This document shows, in pieces, positions 15,821 to 25,224 of a DNA stretch of 39,836 nucleotides (its first letter is position 1; each line of letters begins with the position of its first letter). The translations under genes and the position numbers were made by a program. The notes below the pieces were generated by a model that did not search any database, was not told the DNA's origin, and was given only the letters and a program-made list of their open reading frames with translations. Source of the DNA: Treponema sp. (GTDB lineage: Bacteria > Spirochaetota > Spirochaetia > Treponematales > Breznakiellaceae); contig JAIRND010000168.1 of the NCBI GenBank assembly GCA_031258225.1, forward strand, positions 1-39,836, given 5' to 3'.

Positions 15821-17484
15821 GGCGTTGGCCGGGGGGCTTGCCGCGGAGGCGGCCCCGTCAGCGAATAATCCCCGTTCTGTTGTTGTTCCCGGCGGTTCTG
15901 GCGGGCCTGGTTTCATGTAAAGAGAAACCGCCCGTTATTCACAGTCTTGATCCGTCCATCGGTATGCTGGGGGAGATTCTCACCATCCGGGGGGAGCGAT
16001 TTGGCGACGAGCGGGGGGAATCCTACGTCAGCATCGCCGGAATTGCCCCTACCGCGTCTTCCTACGTCCGGTGGGAGGATACCCTTATCACGCTGCGCCT
16101 CCCCGAATTCGGCGATTCCGGTTTGATCCGGGTTCATGTGGGGGGCGGGAAGAGCAACGCGCTGCTCTTTTCCAACCGGGCGACCATTCCGGCCCCGGTT
16201 GAGGGGGAGGATTTCGGCATAGGCCCCCGGATCGGCTCCATTGAGCCCGCCGGCGGGCGGACAGGGGCCCTTGTGTCCATTATCGGGAGCGGCTTCGGCA
16301 ATTTCCGGGAACAAAGCGGGGTTTTCTTTTCCTGGGACGCGGAAAGCGCGCCGGGAACCCCGGTGGAGAACCGCAGCCCCGGTTCCATCGAGGTGTTTGA
16401 GGGCGATCTTGGCTACGATCTGTGGACCGACCGGGAGATTCGGGTCCGGGTTCCCGACGGGGCGGTAAGCGGGAACGTGGAGGTTAGGACCCCCAGGGGC
16501 GCGTCCAGGCCCGTCTTTTTTGAGGTGTCGGGTAAACCCGGAACCAAGACCTTCAAGAACAGGCGCAGCTATACGTTCAGCCATTCGGTGCAGGTACAGG
16601 CGCGGGAGGCCCTTGCGCCCAACACCCTGTACCTGTGGATACCCCGGCCGGTACTCTCCGCCTCCCAGCGTAATCCGGAACTCCTTACGCGGAACATGGA
16701 GAGTTTTGTGGAAGACTACCGGGGAACCAACCTGTTCCGGCTTGTGGACCTTGCGGTGGATTCCACGGTAACGGTCGATCAGACCTGGGTGGTGGAAGTC
16801 TACGCCCAGGAGACGAACCTGCGCTACCAGCAGATCACGCAGGACACCTCCTCCCCAATCCACGCCGCCTACACCCAGGCCGACGCGCTGATCCCCTCGG
16901 AGGACCAGCGGATCCGGGCCCTGGCGGACAGAATATGCGGGCGGGAACGGAATCCCTATCTTAAGGCCCGGCGGATCTACGAATGGCTTGTGAAAGAGGC
17001 GGACCTGAGTCTTTCAGGCGACGGAACCACCGGGGTTCTGGACGCGCTGGAAGAGGCGCGTTTCGATTCCTATACCGCGTCGCTGCTTTTCTGCTCCCTG
17101 GCCCGCTCGGCGGGGCTTCCCGCCGTCCCGATTTCCGGTGTTTTGGTGAACCAGGGGGAAACCCTTAGGCACTGCTGGGCGGAATTCTGGATTGACGGCT
17201 TCGGCTGGGTTCCGCTGGACCCCGTTCTGGGGGCCGGAGTGGCGCCGGAGGGTTTTACCGTAAGGGAGGACGCGGAATCCTGGTATTTCGGTAATCTTGA
17301 CAACCAGAGGATTGCCTTTTCACGGGGGCAGAACACGCTGTCCCGCATGGACCCCAGGGGAAGAACCGTACAGCGGGACCGGGACTACGCCCTGCAGAAC
17401 CTCTGGGAGGAGGCGGTTGGAGAATTGAGATCCTATTCGTCCCTGTGGGGAGACATAACCATTACCGGCATATACGCCCGTTAG
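15817..17484 (+). CDS. IPT/TIG-domain transglutaminase-like lipoprotein with altered catalytic site
   Basis: 555 aa from a GTG start that overlaps the previous stop. A basic N-terminus and hydrophobic helix end in a lipobox (LAGLVSC, Cys34), so it is a probable lipoprotein. Two IPT/TIG immunoglobulin-like domains follow: about 40-125 (VIHSLDPSIGMLGEILTIRG) and about 135-230 (IGSIEPAGGRTGALVSIIGSG). A transglutaminase-like domain occupies about 380-475. His452 (RHCWAEFW) and Asp468 (GWVPLDP) are in place, but the nucleophile position in RFDSYTASLLF is Ser418 rather than Cys. It is therefore either a non-catalytic fold or a Ser variant. Last gene of the ECF operon. Confidence 0.85.
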   Translation: MRRWPGGLPRRRPRQRIIPVLLLFPAVLAGLVSCKEKPPVIHSLDPSIGMLGEILTIRGERFGDERGESYVSIAGIAPTASSYVRWEDTLITLRLPEFGDSGLIRVHVGGGKSNALLFSNRATIPAPVEGEDFGIGPRIGSIEPAGGRTGALVSIIGSGFGNFREQSGVFFSWDAESAPGTPVENRSPGSIEVFEGDLGYDLWTDREIRVRVPDGAVSGNVEVRTPRGASRPVFFEVSGKPGTKTFKNRRSYTFSHSVQVQAREALAPNTLYLWIPRPVLSASQRNPELLTRNMESFVEDYRGTNLFRLVDLAVDSTVTVDQTWVVEVYAQETNLRYQQITQDTSSPIHAAYTQADALIPSEDQRIRALADRICGRERNPYLKARRIYEWLVKEADLSLSGDGTTGVLDALEEARFDSYTASLLFCSLARSAGLPAVPISGVLVNQGETLRHCWAEFWIDGFGWVPLDPVLGAGVAPEGFTVREDAESWYFGNLDNQRIAFSRGQNTLSRMDPRGRTVQRDRDYALQNLWEEAVGELRSYSSLWGDITITGIYAR

Positions 17485-17492
17485 GAGGAACC

Positions 17493-18179
17493 ATGATAAG
17501 CGTTATTTCCCTTGGCGGCTCCATCGTCGCCCCCGACGGGGTGGATGAGGAGTATTTGCGGCAATTCCTGGCCCTGGTGAACCGTTTGCTGCTGGAAGAC
17601 GGGGAGAGGAAGTTCATCGTTGTGGTGGGGGGCGGCGGTCCGGCCCGTTCCTGGCAGAAGGCCTACCGCAATCTGGCGCGGACTCCCTCCGACGACGAGG
17701 CGGACTGGATCGGCATTATGGCGACCAGGCTCAACGCCCAGCTTGTCAAAGCCCTGATGGGCGGCTGGTGCCGTGAGAATCTCGTAACCAATCCGTTCCA
17801 GGCGGATTCGTTCAAAGGCCGGGTACTGGTGGCCGCGGGCTGGAAGCCCGGTTTTTCATCGGACTACGACGCGGTGCTTCTGGCGGAACGGTTTAACGCG
17901 TCCTGTGTGATCAACCTTTCCAACATCGAACAGGTCTACTCAGGCGATCCCCGCGAGGATCCTGACGCGAAGCCCATCGCGTCGATAAACTGGCCGGATT
18001 TTATCCGCATCGTGGGGGACAAATGGACGCCGGGGAAAAACGTGCCCTTTGACCCGGTTGCAAGCCGCTACGCGGCCGGTCTGGGCCTTAGCGTGCTGTT
18101 CGCGGCGGGGAGGAACCTGGACAATCTGGAAAAGATACTCAGGGGCGAAGACTTTCTGGGTACCCGTATCGGCGGTTAA
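17493..18179 (+). CDS. pyrH: UMP kinase, archaeal/spirochaete type
   Basis: 228-aa amino-acid-kinase-fold enzyme phosphorylating UMP to UDP. The N-terminal [16 protein letters not shown] and [19 protein letters not shown] mark the shorter branch found in archaea and spirochaetes rather than the usual bacterial PyrH (family knowledge). [20 protein letters not shown] followed by [13 protein letters not shown] carries the substrate and nucleotide loops. ATG 17493 has an AGGAGG Shine-Dalgarno eight bases upstream, lying just after the previous stop, so it may ride on the ECF operon transcript. Confidence 0.9.
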   Translation: MISVISLGGSIVAPDGVDEEYLRQFLALVNRLLLEDGERKFIVVVGGGGPARSWQKAYRNLARTPSDDEADWIGIMATRLNAQLVKALMGGWCRENLVTNPFQADSFKGRVLVAAGWKPGFSSDYDAVLLAERFNASCVINLSNIEQVYSGDPREDPDAKPIASINWPDFIRIVGDKWTPGKNVPFDPVASRYAAGLGLSVLFAAGRNLDNLEKILRGEDFLGTRIGG

Positions 18180-18258
18180 CGGCCCCGGTCCGCCGGCTTC
18201 TCAAAGTCCGTGTATTTTATTACCATCCGGAAACATCACGCACGAGGAGAATAAACCT

Positions 18259-19920
18259 ATGGAAATTTCCGTGTTACAGAACCTGCGTTACGCCTACCGT
18301 CCCAAACTTCCCGCCAGTCTTTCACAGGACATCGCCGGCATCGGGATGGAATACGGCGAACCGACCGAATCGATTTCGGATCAGGAGGCCCTGCGGGGGC
18401 TTTTTAAGCATACCTACGGCAAGCCCATTGTTACGTTTGGCCGGGGCCGGAAGGCCGGCATCGGCCACAAGTTAAGGGTGGGGGTTATTCTTTCCGGCGG
18501 CCAGGCGCCCGGGGGCCACAACGTTATAGCCGGTCTTTTTGACGGTCTTAAAAAGGGGAACCCCGAATCCGCGCTTTACGGATTTTTGGGCGGCCCGTCG
18601 GGCCTTATCGGCAACAAGGCCGTGGAGATTACCGCGTCCATGATGGACGAGTACCGCAACACCGGCGGTTTCGACATGATCGGTTCCGGGCGTACCAAAA
18701 TTGAGACCCCCGAACAGTTTGCCGCGTCCCTGGAGACGGCGGCGAAGCTCGGCCTTTCCGCCGTCGTGATCATCGGCGGGGACGATTCCAACACCAACGC
18801 GGCGCTGCTGGCGGAATATTTTCTGGAACGGGGATCGCCGATACAGGTGATCGGCTGTCCCAAAACCATCGACGGGGACCTGAAAAACGCCCTTGTCGAA
18901 ATTTCCTTTGGTTTTGACACGGCGGTAAAAACCTACAGTGAACTTATCGGGAATATCGGGCGGGACGCCAACTCCGCGAAGAAGTACTGGCATTTCATCA
19001 AACTTATGGGCCGCTCGGCAAGCCATATCGCCCTGGAGTGCGCCCTCCAGACCCGGCCCAACGTCTGCCTTATCTCCGAGGAGGTGGAGGCGAAGAAACA
19101 TTCGTTGAAACAGATTGTGGACAATCTCTGCGATTCCATCGCCCGGCGGGCGGCCAACAAAGAAAACTTTGGGGTGGTGCTGATCCCCGAAGGGCTGGTG
19201 GAATTTATCCCCGAAATGAAGACCCTGATCGAGGAACTGAACGACATTATGGCCGCCGGCGGGGATGAATTCGCCAACGTGGAAAAAGAATCGTTCCGGG
19301 AGATTGTCGCGTGGCTTGCCCGCAAACTTTCCGGCCCTTCGGAATCACTGTTCCTGAGCCTTCCCGAGGAAATCGCCAAACAACTGCTGGCGGACCGGGA
19401 CCCCCACGGGAACGTACAGGTCTCCCGGATCGAAACGGAAAAACTGCTCATCGGCATGGTGGAAAAAGAACTGAAAAAACGGGCGGACGCGGGAACCTAC
19501 CGGGGTAAATTCAGCGCCCTGGGGCATTTTTTCGGTTACGAGGGCAGGTGCGCCTTCCCCTCCAACTTTGACGCGGACTACTGCTACAGCCTGGGATTCA
19601 GCGCCTTTGTGCTGATCGCCGCGGGGCTTACCGGCTACCTTTCCAGCGTGCGGAACCTCAGCGCCCCGGCGCGGGAGTGGATCGCCGGGGGAGTGCCGCT
19701 GACCATGATGATGAACATGGAACACCGCCACGGTTCACAGAAGCCGGTGATACGGAAAGCCCTGGTGGACCTTGAGGGGGAACCCTTTAAGGTCTTTGCC
19801 CAAAACCGGGATGCCTGGGCGCTGGCGACCGGCTACCGGTACCCCGGCGCAATCCAGTACTTCGGCCCCCCGGAGATCGCCGACATCACCACGGCGACCC
19901 TGAGGCTGGAACACCCGTAG
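18259..19920 (+). CDS. pfp: Diphosphate-fructose-6-phosphate 1-phosphotransferase
   Basis: PPi-dependent phosphofructokinase of the long beta-type, 553 aa, catalysing reversible fructose-6-phosphate to fructose-1,6-bisphosphate with pyrophosphate. GGDDSN at 173-178 has the Asp in place of Gly that selects PPi over [13 protein letters not shown] at 201-210 has the PKTIDGD form instead of the ATP-type [20 protein letters not shown] at 79-91 is the phosphate loop. [14 protein letters not shown] and the C-terminal segments are as in treponemal enzymes. ATG 18259 has a GAGGAGA motif. The stop codon TAG is also the first three bases of a dispersed repeat. Confidence 0.96.
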   Translation: MEISVLQNLRYAYRPKLPASLSQDIAGIGMEYGEPTESISDQEALRGLFKHTYGKPIVTFGRGRKAGIGHKLRVGVILSGGQAPGGHNVIAGLFDGLKKGNPESALYGFLGGPSGLIGNKAVEITASMMDEYRNTGGFDMIGSGRTKIETPEQFAASLETAAKLGLSAVVIIGGDDSNTNAALLAEYFLERGSPIQVIGCPKTIDGDLKNALVEISFGFDTAVKTYSELIGNIGRDANSAKKYWHFIKLMGRSASHIALECALQTRPNVCLISEEVEAKKHSLKQIVDNLCDSIARRAANKENFGVVLIPEGLVEFIPEMKTLIEELNDIMAAGGDEFANVEKESFREIVAWLARKLSGPSESLFLSLPEEIAKQLLADRDPHGNVQVSRIETEKLLIGMVEKELKKRADAGTYRGKFSALGHFFGYEGRCAFPSNFDADYCYSLGFSAFVLIAAGLTGYLSSVRNLSAPAREWIAGGVPLTMMMNMEHRHGSQKPVIRKALVDLEGEPFKVFAQNRDAWALATGYRYPGAIQYFGPPEIADITTATLRLEHP

Positions 19921-19964
19921 TACGCAGTCATCATTCAACCTGTGAGTAGTCAGTTTGATACGCC
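19918..19964 (+). repeat. Dispersed 47-bp repeat on the pfp stop codon, copy 1
   Basis: Starts TAGTACGCAGTCATCATTCA and ends in GTTTGATACGCC. It matches the reverse complement of 25225-25272 except for a one-base indel and one or two substitutions. In both copies the first three bases are the stop codon of the adjacent gene (pfp here, the hybrid kinase there). The two copies face each other across about 5.3 kb holding the DUF2339 and DUF4139 genes. Confidence 0.85.
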
Positions 19965-20033
19965 AAATTTGGGCCGGCACCATGCGCGATGCACGCGTTT
20001 CCATAACGGGATTTTTCGGGTATTCTTGCCGCA

Positions 20034-22676
20034 ATGGCGGCGATAATATTCCTGATCGTTACGGCGTCTCTTTTTTCCGTGATTGGCGTCATCGTCCTCC
20101 TGGCCAAGGTTTCCCGTCAGGAGGATCTTCTACGGGAATACGGAGAACGGCTGGATCGTGTGGAGAAGGCCCCGTACCCTTCCGTGGGGAAAGCGTTCTT
20201 ACCGCCGGCGGCGAAAATTCCACCGATGGGCGCGCCGCCAATGGACGAGGCGCCGACGGAGAAGGCTCCGTTTATCTGGAAGCCGGAGGAAAGCCCGGCG
20301 GCTGAGCGGCCCGCCGCCCGTTCCGCGCCGGGGAATTTCCCGCCGGCCTTTTTGCGCGGGGTGAACCTCTGGGCCGCGGGGGGGATTCTGCTCCTCCTGG
20401 CCGGTTTTGCCACCCTTGTTACCCACCTGGCACACAGGGGCTTCTTTACCGTTGAAATGGGGATCGCCGCCGCGGCTCTCTGCGGTCTTGTCATGCTGGT
20501 CCTGGGCTGGCGTTTCAGGAAAAAACGGCCCCTCTACTTTCTCCCCCTCCAGGGGGGCGGCATTGGCATTCTCTACTTTTCCGTTTTTGCCGCCGCCAGG
20601 TTTACCGCCCATCTTTCCCCACGCGCCGGCCTGGTTTTCATGAGTCTGCTCGTCCCCTCGGCCATTGCCCTGGCCCTCGTTCAAAATTCCCAGGCCCTGG
20701 CCCTGGTGGGTTTTCTCGGCGGTTTCGCCGTCCCCCCGCTCATGGCCTGGGGCGGGGGAAACCAGGTCTTCCTCTTTGCCTACTACCTGGTCCTTGATCT
20801 GGGGGTCCTGTGTATCGGCTTTTTCCGCCGCTGGAACCCCCTTAACCTCCTTGCCCTGCTGTGCTGTTTTATTCCCGCCGCTGTCTGGACGCTGAACTAC
20901 TACACGGTGGAACTCTTCTGGTCCGTGGAACCGTTCTTCCTGGCCTATTTCCTCATCTTCACGGTTCTGAGTTTCCGGGGTTCCGCTCTGAAAATCGCCC
21001 CGAATTTTGACATGGCGCTGATCCTGGGAACCCCCATCCTGGCGGCCCCGCTTCAGTGGAAGGTTTTTGAGCCGGTGGCCCACGGACACGCCCTGGCCTG
21101 CCTGTGCTTTTCCGCGTTTTACATCGCGGCGGCCTTTGTACTGTGGAAGCTGAGACGGGCGGAGGGGCGGCTTCTTCGCGAAGCCTGCCTGGACTTTGGG
21201 GTTCTGCTGGCAAATCTCGCCATACCCCTGGAACTTAGCCCCGGGATCACCAGCGCCGTGTGGGCCGCCGAGGGGCTTGTGGTTTTCTTCGCGGGCCTCC
21301 GCCTGAAAAGCGGAAGGATCACGGCTGCCGCCCTTGTCCTTCACGCCGCCGGGGCAATCGCCTTTTTCTTTAAGGCGGGAACCCCCGTTTACGACGGTGT
21401 TCTGAGCGCCGGATTTACCGGATCTCTTGTCATCGCCCTTTCGGCCCTGGCTATGGTGTACGGCGCCGAACGGCTTTCGGCGCGGCCCCGCCCCGCCCTT
21501 TCCCTTGTTCTCGCCGTCTGGGGCTTCCTCTGGTGGTTCGGCGGCTGGTGGTACGGGATCTCCCGCGGTTCCGCCAATCCGGGCGCGGCGCTGTTCCTGC
21601 TCTGTTCCCTAAGCGCCCCGGCGGCCTACGGGGCCTCGCGATGCCTGCGGGTTCCCCTGTTCCGCCTGGGGATGATCCCCTCCCTTGCCGGGGGCTTCCT
21701 CGTGTGGTTCGCCTTTTTTTCCATCCACCTGTTCAGCGTTTTTACAAACCGCCCCTGGGTGATGCTGAGCCACAATTATTTTACCGGCGCGTATGGCTGG
21801 GCCTGGCTTGTCTTTTTTGCCGTTCAGGGCGTCTTGATCGTGTTATCACGGAGGGAACTGCGGGAGGATGTTCACGGCGTATGGATCCTGATCGCGGTCC
21901 TGGTAAGCCTGGGAGTCTTAACCTCATCGGGCCGTGCCTTTACCATTTTCCGGAATCTCGCCCCGGCCTGGACAAGTTTCGCGGGGCTTCTCCCCGTTTT
22001 TGCCGCGATGACCGGAATTAGTTTGTCCGCGCGGCGTCTCGCGGGGAAGGCGGACGGGGCCCTTACCCGCGCCCGGCTTGTCTTTTACATCCTTCCCCTT
22101 CTTCTAAGCGCCGTATTGGGCCTCTGGTTCCTCGTTACCCTGTTTTTTCCCGGGAATCCGGCCCCCCTGCCCTTCTACATCCCCATCCTCAACCCGCTTG
22201 ACCTGGAGGAACTTTTTTGCCTTGTGGTCTTCCTCCTCTGGCAATCCGCCCTGATGAAAAGAAATGACCTTCCGGTATTGAAGAAATGGGTCCTCGCCAT
22301 CATCGTTGATGGTGTGGTACTTCTCTACGCAGTCGCCGCGGTCGCGCGGGGCGCGCATTTCTACGGCGGCATAGCCTACCGGGACCTGGCGTATTCCGAC
22401 GTGTTCCACCTGTGCCTTTTCATCCTCCTGGCCCTGTACGGCATGGGGCATATCATCGGGGGAAACAGGCTGTCCCAAAGGCCGCTCTGGATCGCCGGGG
22501 CCGTCCTGATGATCGCGGATACCGCCAAGTTCCTCCTCTTCGATCAGGCAAGCGCCGGGGCGGCCGCGCGGGTCGCATCGTTCTTTCTGGCGGGTCTCCT
22601 GTTCCTCGTTATCGGCTGGGCCGCTCCCCTGCCGCCTTCGTCCGGGCCCCGTCCGGGTAAACGCCGTGACGGGTAA
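20034..22676 (+). CDS. DUF2339-type polytopic membrane protein
   Basis: 880 aa. One N-terminal membrane helix (residues 3-23, ending LLAKVS) is followed by a charged, proline-rich stretch to about residue 100. A very hydrophobic body of some two dozen helices follows (starting NLWAAGGILLLLAGFATLVT). This architecture, with GGGIGILYFSVFAAARF and LALVGFLGGFAVPPLMAWG, matches DUF2339 membrane proteins, whose function is not established. The start lacks a clear Shine-Dalgarno but is the first ATG of the frame. It stands alone between pfp and the DUF4139 gene on the same strand. Confidence 0.8.
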   Translation: MAAIIFLIVTASLFSVIGVIVLLAKVSRQEDLLREYGERLDRVEKAPYPSVGKAFLPPAAKIPPMGAPPMDEAPTEKAPFIWKPEESPAAERPAARSAPGNFPPAFLRGVNLWAAGGILLLLAGFATLVTHLAHRGFFTVEMGIAAAALCGLVMLVLGWRFRKKRPLYFLPLQGGGIGILYFSVFAAARFTAHLSPRAGLVFMSLLVPSAIALALVQNSQALALVGFLGGFAVPPLMAWGGGNQVFLFAYYLVLDLGVLCIGFFRRWNPLNLLALLCCFIPAAVWTLNYYTVELFWSVEPFFLAYFLIFTVLSFRGSALKIAPNFDMALILGTPILAAPLQWKVFEPVAHGHALACLCFSAFYIAAAFVLWKLRRAEGRLLREACLDFGVLLANLAIPLELSPGITSAVWAAEGLVVFFAGLRLKSGRITAAALVLHAAGAIAFFFKAGTPVYDGVLSAGFTGSLVIALSALAMVYGAERLSARPRPALSLVLAVWGFLWWFGGWWYGISRGSANPGAALFLLCSLSAPAAYGASRCLRVPLFRLGMIPSLAGGFLVWFAFFSIHLFSVFTNRPWVMLSHNYFTGAYGWAWLVFFAVQGVLIVLSRRELREDVHGVWILIAVLVSLGVLTSSGRAFTIFRNLAPAWTSFAGLLPVFAAMTGISLSARRLAGKADGALTRARLVFYILPLLLSAVLGLWFLVTLFFPGNPAPLPFYIPILNPLDLEELFCLVVFLLWQSALMKRNDLPVLKKWVLAIIVDGVVLLYAVAAVARGAHFYGGIAYRDLAYSDVFHLCLFILLALYGMGHIIGGNRLSQRPLWIAGAVLMIADTAKFLLFDQASAGAAARVASFFLAGLLFLVIGWAAPLPPSSGPRPGKRRDG

Positions 22677-22775
22677 ACCCGGATTCGTTTATCCTGTGGG
22701 GTATTCTGATTCTTTCGGTACCTGTTCTATGCGGCATGCGCTTTATATCGTCAAATCCATGCGAAAGGAGACATC

Positions 22776-24824
22776 ATGACACGACCGTATTTCGCGCTGG
22801 TCATCGGCGCGATTTTTTTCACCGTGTTTAGCGGCCCCCGGCCTGAGGCCCAACCCCTTAGGGACGGGGAGAGCCTTCCCCTTGAGACCCAGGCGGGGGC
22901 GATGCCCCTGAGGAAGATCACCGTCTACTCATCGGGAGTCGCGTTTTTTGAACATTCGCGGGTACTCAGCGGGCCGGCGGTGTTCAGGCTGCCCTTTACG
23001 GCGACGGCCCTGAACGACGCGCTCAAATCCCTCCTGCTGCGTGATCCCGCGTCGGCCTTCCCCCTGATCGGCTATTCCCCGGAGCAGGGCCTTCCGGAGA
23101 CCCTGCGGAGCCTGGGCGTCGACCTGTCCGGCAATCCCGGCATGGCGGAGATCCTGGAGAACCTTCGGGGGGAGGAAGTGGAAGTCAACGTTCCCGAACC
23201 CATACGGGGGAGGATCATGGCCCTTGAGTACCGGCGGGCAGGGGACGGGGGGCCGGCGGAACCCTGGCTTTCCCTGCTTGGCCCCCAGGGTATCAGGCTC
23301 CTGAATCTGGCGAAGATCGATTCCCTGCGCGTCACCAACGCCGATCTGAACGCGGACCTGGAACGGGCCCTTGACCTTATCATGGCCTCCAGGAACTCCC
23401 GGACCAGGGAGCTTACAATCACCCTTCCCGGCGGCGGAAGCCGTTCAGTCTCGGTAAGTTACGTGATCCCCTCGCCGGTCTGGAAGGTTTCATACCGTCT
23501 GGACCTGGGGAACGGGACCTCCGCTCCGGCCCGTTTTCAGGGCTGGGCCATTGTCGATAACGACAGCGATGAGGACTGGCGGGACGTGGAACTCTCCCTG
23601 GCGGCGGGGCGGCCCGTGTCGTTTATCCAGAACCTCTACCCCCCCTACTACCAGGACCGCCCTACCCTGCCCCTGGCCATTGCCGGGAGCGCCGCCCCCG
23701 TAACCTACGCCGCGGCGGATTCCCGGCAGCGGGCAACGCTCAACAGCCCGGTGGAAAAATCCGCGGCGGCTGAGGAGCTGGTCGAGTTTGAGCCCTCCCC
23801 CCGGGCCGCCGCGCCGGTCCCCGCCCCCGAACCGCTCCCGGTTACCGGGGCCGACATGGCCGATCAGTTCAGTTTTACCCTGAGTAGTCCGGTGAGTATT
23901 GACCGCAAAAGCAGCGTCATGTTTCCCCTGTCGGACACGGAAATTTCCGTCCGCAAATTCCTGATCTTTTCCGGGGTCCAGACCGGCCGGACCGTTCACC
24001 CCGCCGTTGGGGCGGAACTGAACAACACCACGGGTCTCCGCCTCCCCGCCGGTCCCATTACGGTCTACGACGGGGGTTCCTACGCCGGGGACGCCCTGCT
24101 GGAGTTCCTCAACCGGGATGAAAAGCGGCTTATCTCCTGGGGGGAGGACCTTTCGGTTACCGGGACTTCGAGTGTCTCTTCCACGCGGATCGTAACCGCG
24201 GTAACGGTAAGCGGCGGGGTTATGACCCTGAACCGCCGGCAGAGTACCGAGAAAACCTACCGTTTCAGAAACACCGGACCGGAAGCCAAAACAATTGTCA
24301 TTGAACACCCCATTACCACAGGCGCCGCGCTCGCGGAGCCCGCGAACTACGACGAAGCCACCGGCACCGCCTACCGGTTCATCCGGCAGATTCCCCCGGG
24401 AACCGGCGGGACGGGGGAAGCGGAACTGCGTGTCCGGGAAGAAACCCCCCTTTCCCAGCGGATCAGCCTGACAAACCTGACGCCCGCCGCCCTGTTAAGC
24501 TACTCCTCCAGCCAGGAGATCCCCGCCGCCGTCAGAACAAGCCTGGCGCAGGCGGTGGAACTATGGCGGGGCGTGGAAGACGCGGAGAAGGCGCGGACGG
24601 AAACCGAGGCCCGCAAGAACGCCCAGGCCGCCGAACAGGATCGTATCCGCGGAAACCTGGAGGCCGCGGGAAACGAAACCCCGCAGGGCCAGGAGTACCT
24701 GCGCCGCCTTACGGCGCTGGACGCGGAGATCGACCGCCTGAACGGGGACCTGGAACGGCAGCGGGCCGGGGCGCTGGAGGCCCAGGCCGCCTACGAGAAC
24801 TACCTGCGGAACCTTAGCTTTTAG
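22776..24824 (+). CDS. Exported DUF4139 protein
   Basis: 682 aa with a signal peptide (ALVIGAIFFTVFSG, cleavage likely near residue 26). The N-terminal beta domain starts with KITVYSSGVAFFEHSR. The DUF4139 body has TLPGGGSRSVSVSYVIPSP, then VWKVSYRLDLG, GWAIVDNDSDEDWRDVELSL and later QSTEKTYRFRNTGPEAKTIV. The C-terminal 90 residues are a charged helical coiled-coil (about 590-675). An AAAGGAG Shine-Dalgarno precedes the start. The family is known from exported or mucoidy-related proteins, but biochemical function is unclear. The gene runs toward the convergent signalling operon. Confidence 0.8.
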   Translation: MTRPYFALVIGAIFFTVFSGPRPEAQPLRDGESLPLETQAGAMPLRKITVYSSGVAFFEHSRVLSGPAVFRLPFTATALNDALKSLLLRDPASAFPLIGYSPEQGLPETLRSLGVDLSGNPGMAEILENLRGEEVEVNVPEPIRGRIMALEYRRAGDGGPAEPWLSLLGPQGIRLLNLAKIDSLRVTNADLNADLERALDLIMASRNSRTRELTITLPGGGSRSVSVSYVIPSPVWKVSYRLDLGNGTSAPARFQGWAIVDNDSDEDWRDVELSLAAGRPVSFIQNLYPPYYQDRPTLPLAIAGSAAPVTYAAADSRQRATLNSPVEKSAAAEELVEFEPSPRAAAPVPAPEPLPVTGADMADQFSFTLSSPVSIDRKSSVMFPLSDTEISVRKFLIFSGVQTGRTVHPAVGAELNNTTGLRLPAGPITVYDGGSYAGDALLEFLNRDEKRLISWGEDLSVTGTSSVSSTRIVTAVTVSGGVMTLNRRQSTEKTYRFRNTGPEAKTIVIEHPITTGAALAEPANYDEATGTAYRFIRQIPPGTGGTGEAELRVREETPLSQRISLTNLTPAALLSYSSSQEIPAAVRTSLAQAVELWRGVEDAEKARTETEARKNAQAAEQDRIRGNLEAAGNETPQGQEYLRRLTALDAEIDRLNGDLERQRAGALEAQAAYENYLRNLSF

Positions 24825-24830
24825 GGGGCT

Positions 24831-24898
24831 AGCAGCCTGTTGTACTTGTAGGTTTTTGCTCCACGTTGTGTCGCAAAAACCACGATAAATGGGCTGCT
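24831..24898. repeat. Two-tier stem-loop element
   Basis: The outer stem is AGCAGCC (24831-24837) with GGCTGCT (24892-24898). The inner stem is GGTTTTTGC (24851-24859) with GCAAAAACC (24873-24881), with a 13-base loop. It begins seven bases after the DUF4139 stop. No T-run follows directly, though a T6 lies about 25 bases later. It could act as a transcript 3'-end structure or be a copy of a dispersed palindromic element. Confidence 0.6.
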
Positions 24899-25057
24899 TA
24901 CGCAGTCATGATTGTAATTGTGGGGTTTTTTGGTACTTCCGATGCTTCCCGAACCTCCACGACTCTGCCCTCTTTGTGGTGTAGTCAGACACCATTTAAC
25001 CTGAGGTTTTAGGTTTGACAGCCGCCTAACCTTAACTCCCTATCGTGAACCACTGCG

Positions 25058-25195
25058 GGGGCGGGGATAGCCCGGCGGGAAGACATTTGGAATTCTCCGC
25101 CGCAGCGTATCGGAGGCTTTGACGCGGATGCGTCAAGCCTATCGATAGCAAAGGCGGATTCTACAAGCGTTTTTCCGCCGGGCTATCCCCGCCCC
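25058..25195. repeat. Long nested palindrome
   Basis: Arms of 21 perfectly matched bases (25058-25078 and 25175-25195; core GGGATAGCCCGGCGG) enclose 96 bases. At their centre is a second hairpin, AGGCTTTGACGC (25114-25125) with GCGTCAAGCCT (25130-25140), one bulged base and a GGAT loop. Between them, TTCTCCGCC and GGCGGATTCT also pair approximately. The whole can fold as one long interrupted hairpin of about 138 nt. Confidence 0.75.
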
Positions 25196-25224
25196 TGCCG
25201 GGAAGCGGTAGAGGGTTACGTTCA

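Noticed and set aside
20199-21344. 381-codon open frame antisense to the DUF2339 gene
   Set aside because: Its product is strongly charged and low-complexity, as expected for the reverse of a hydrophobic membrane protein gene.
22331-22342. TACGCAGTC inside the DUF2339 gene as another copy of the dispersed repeat
   Set aside because: Only nine bases match and the flanks are ordinary coding sequence; chance similarity.
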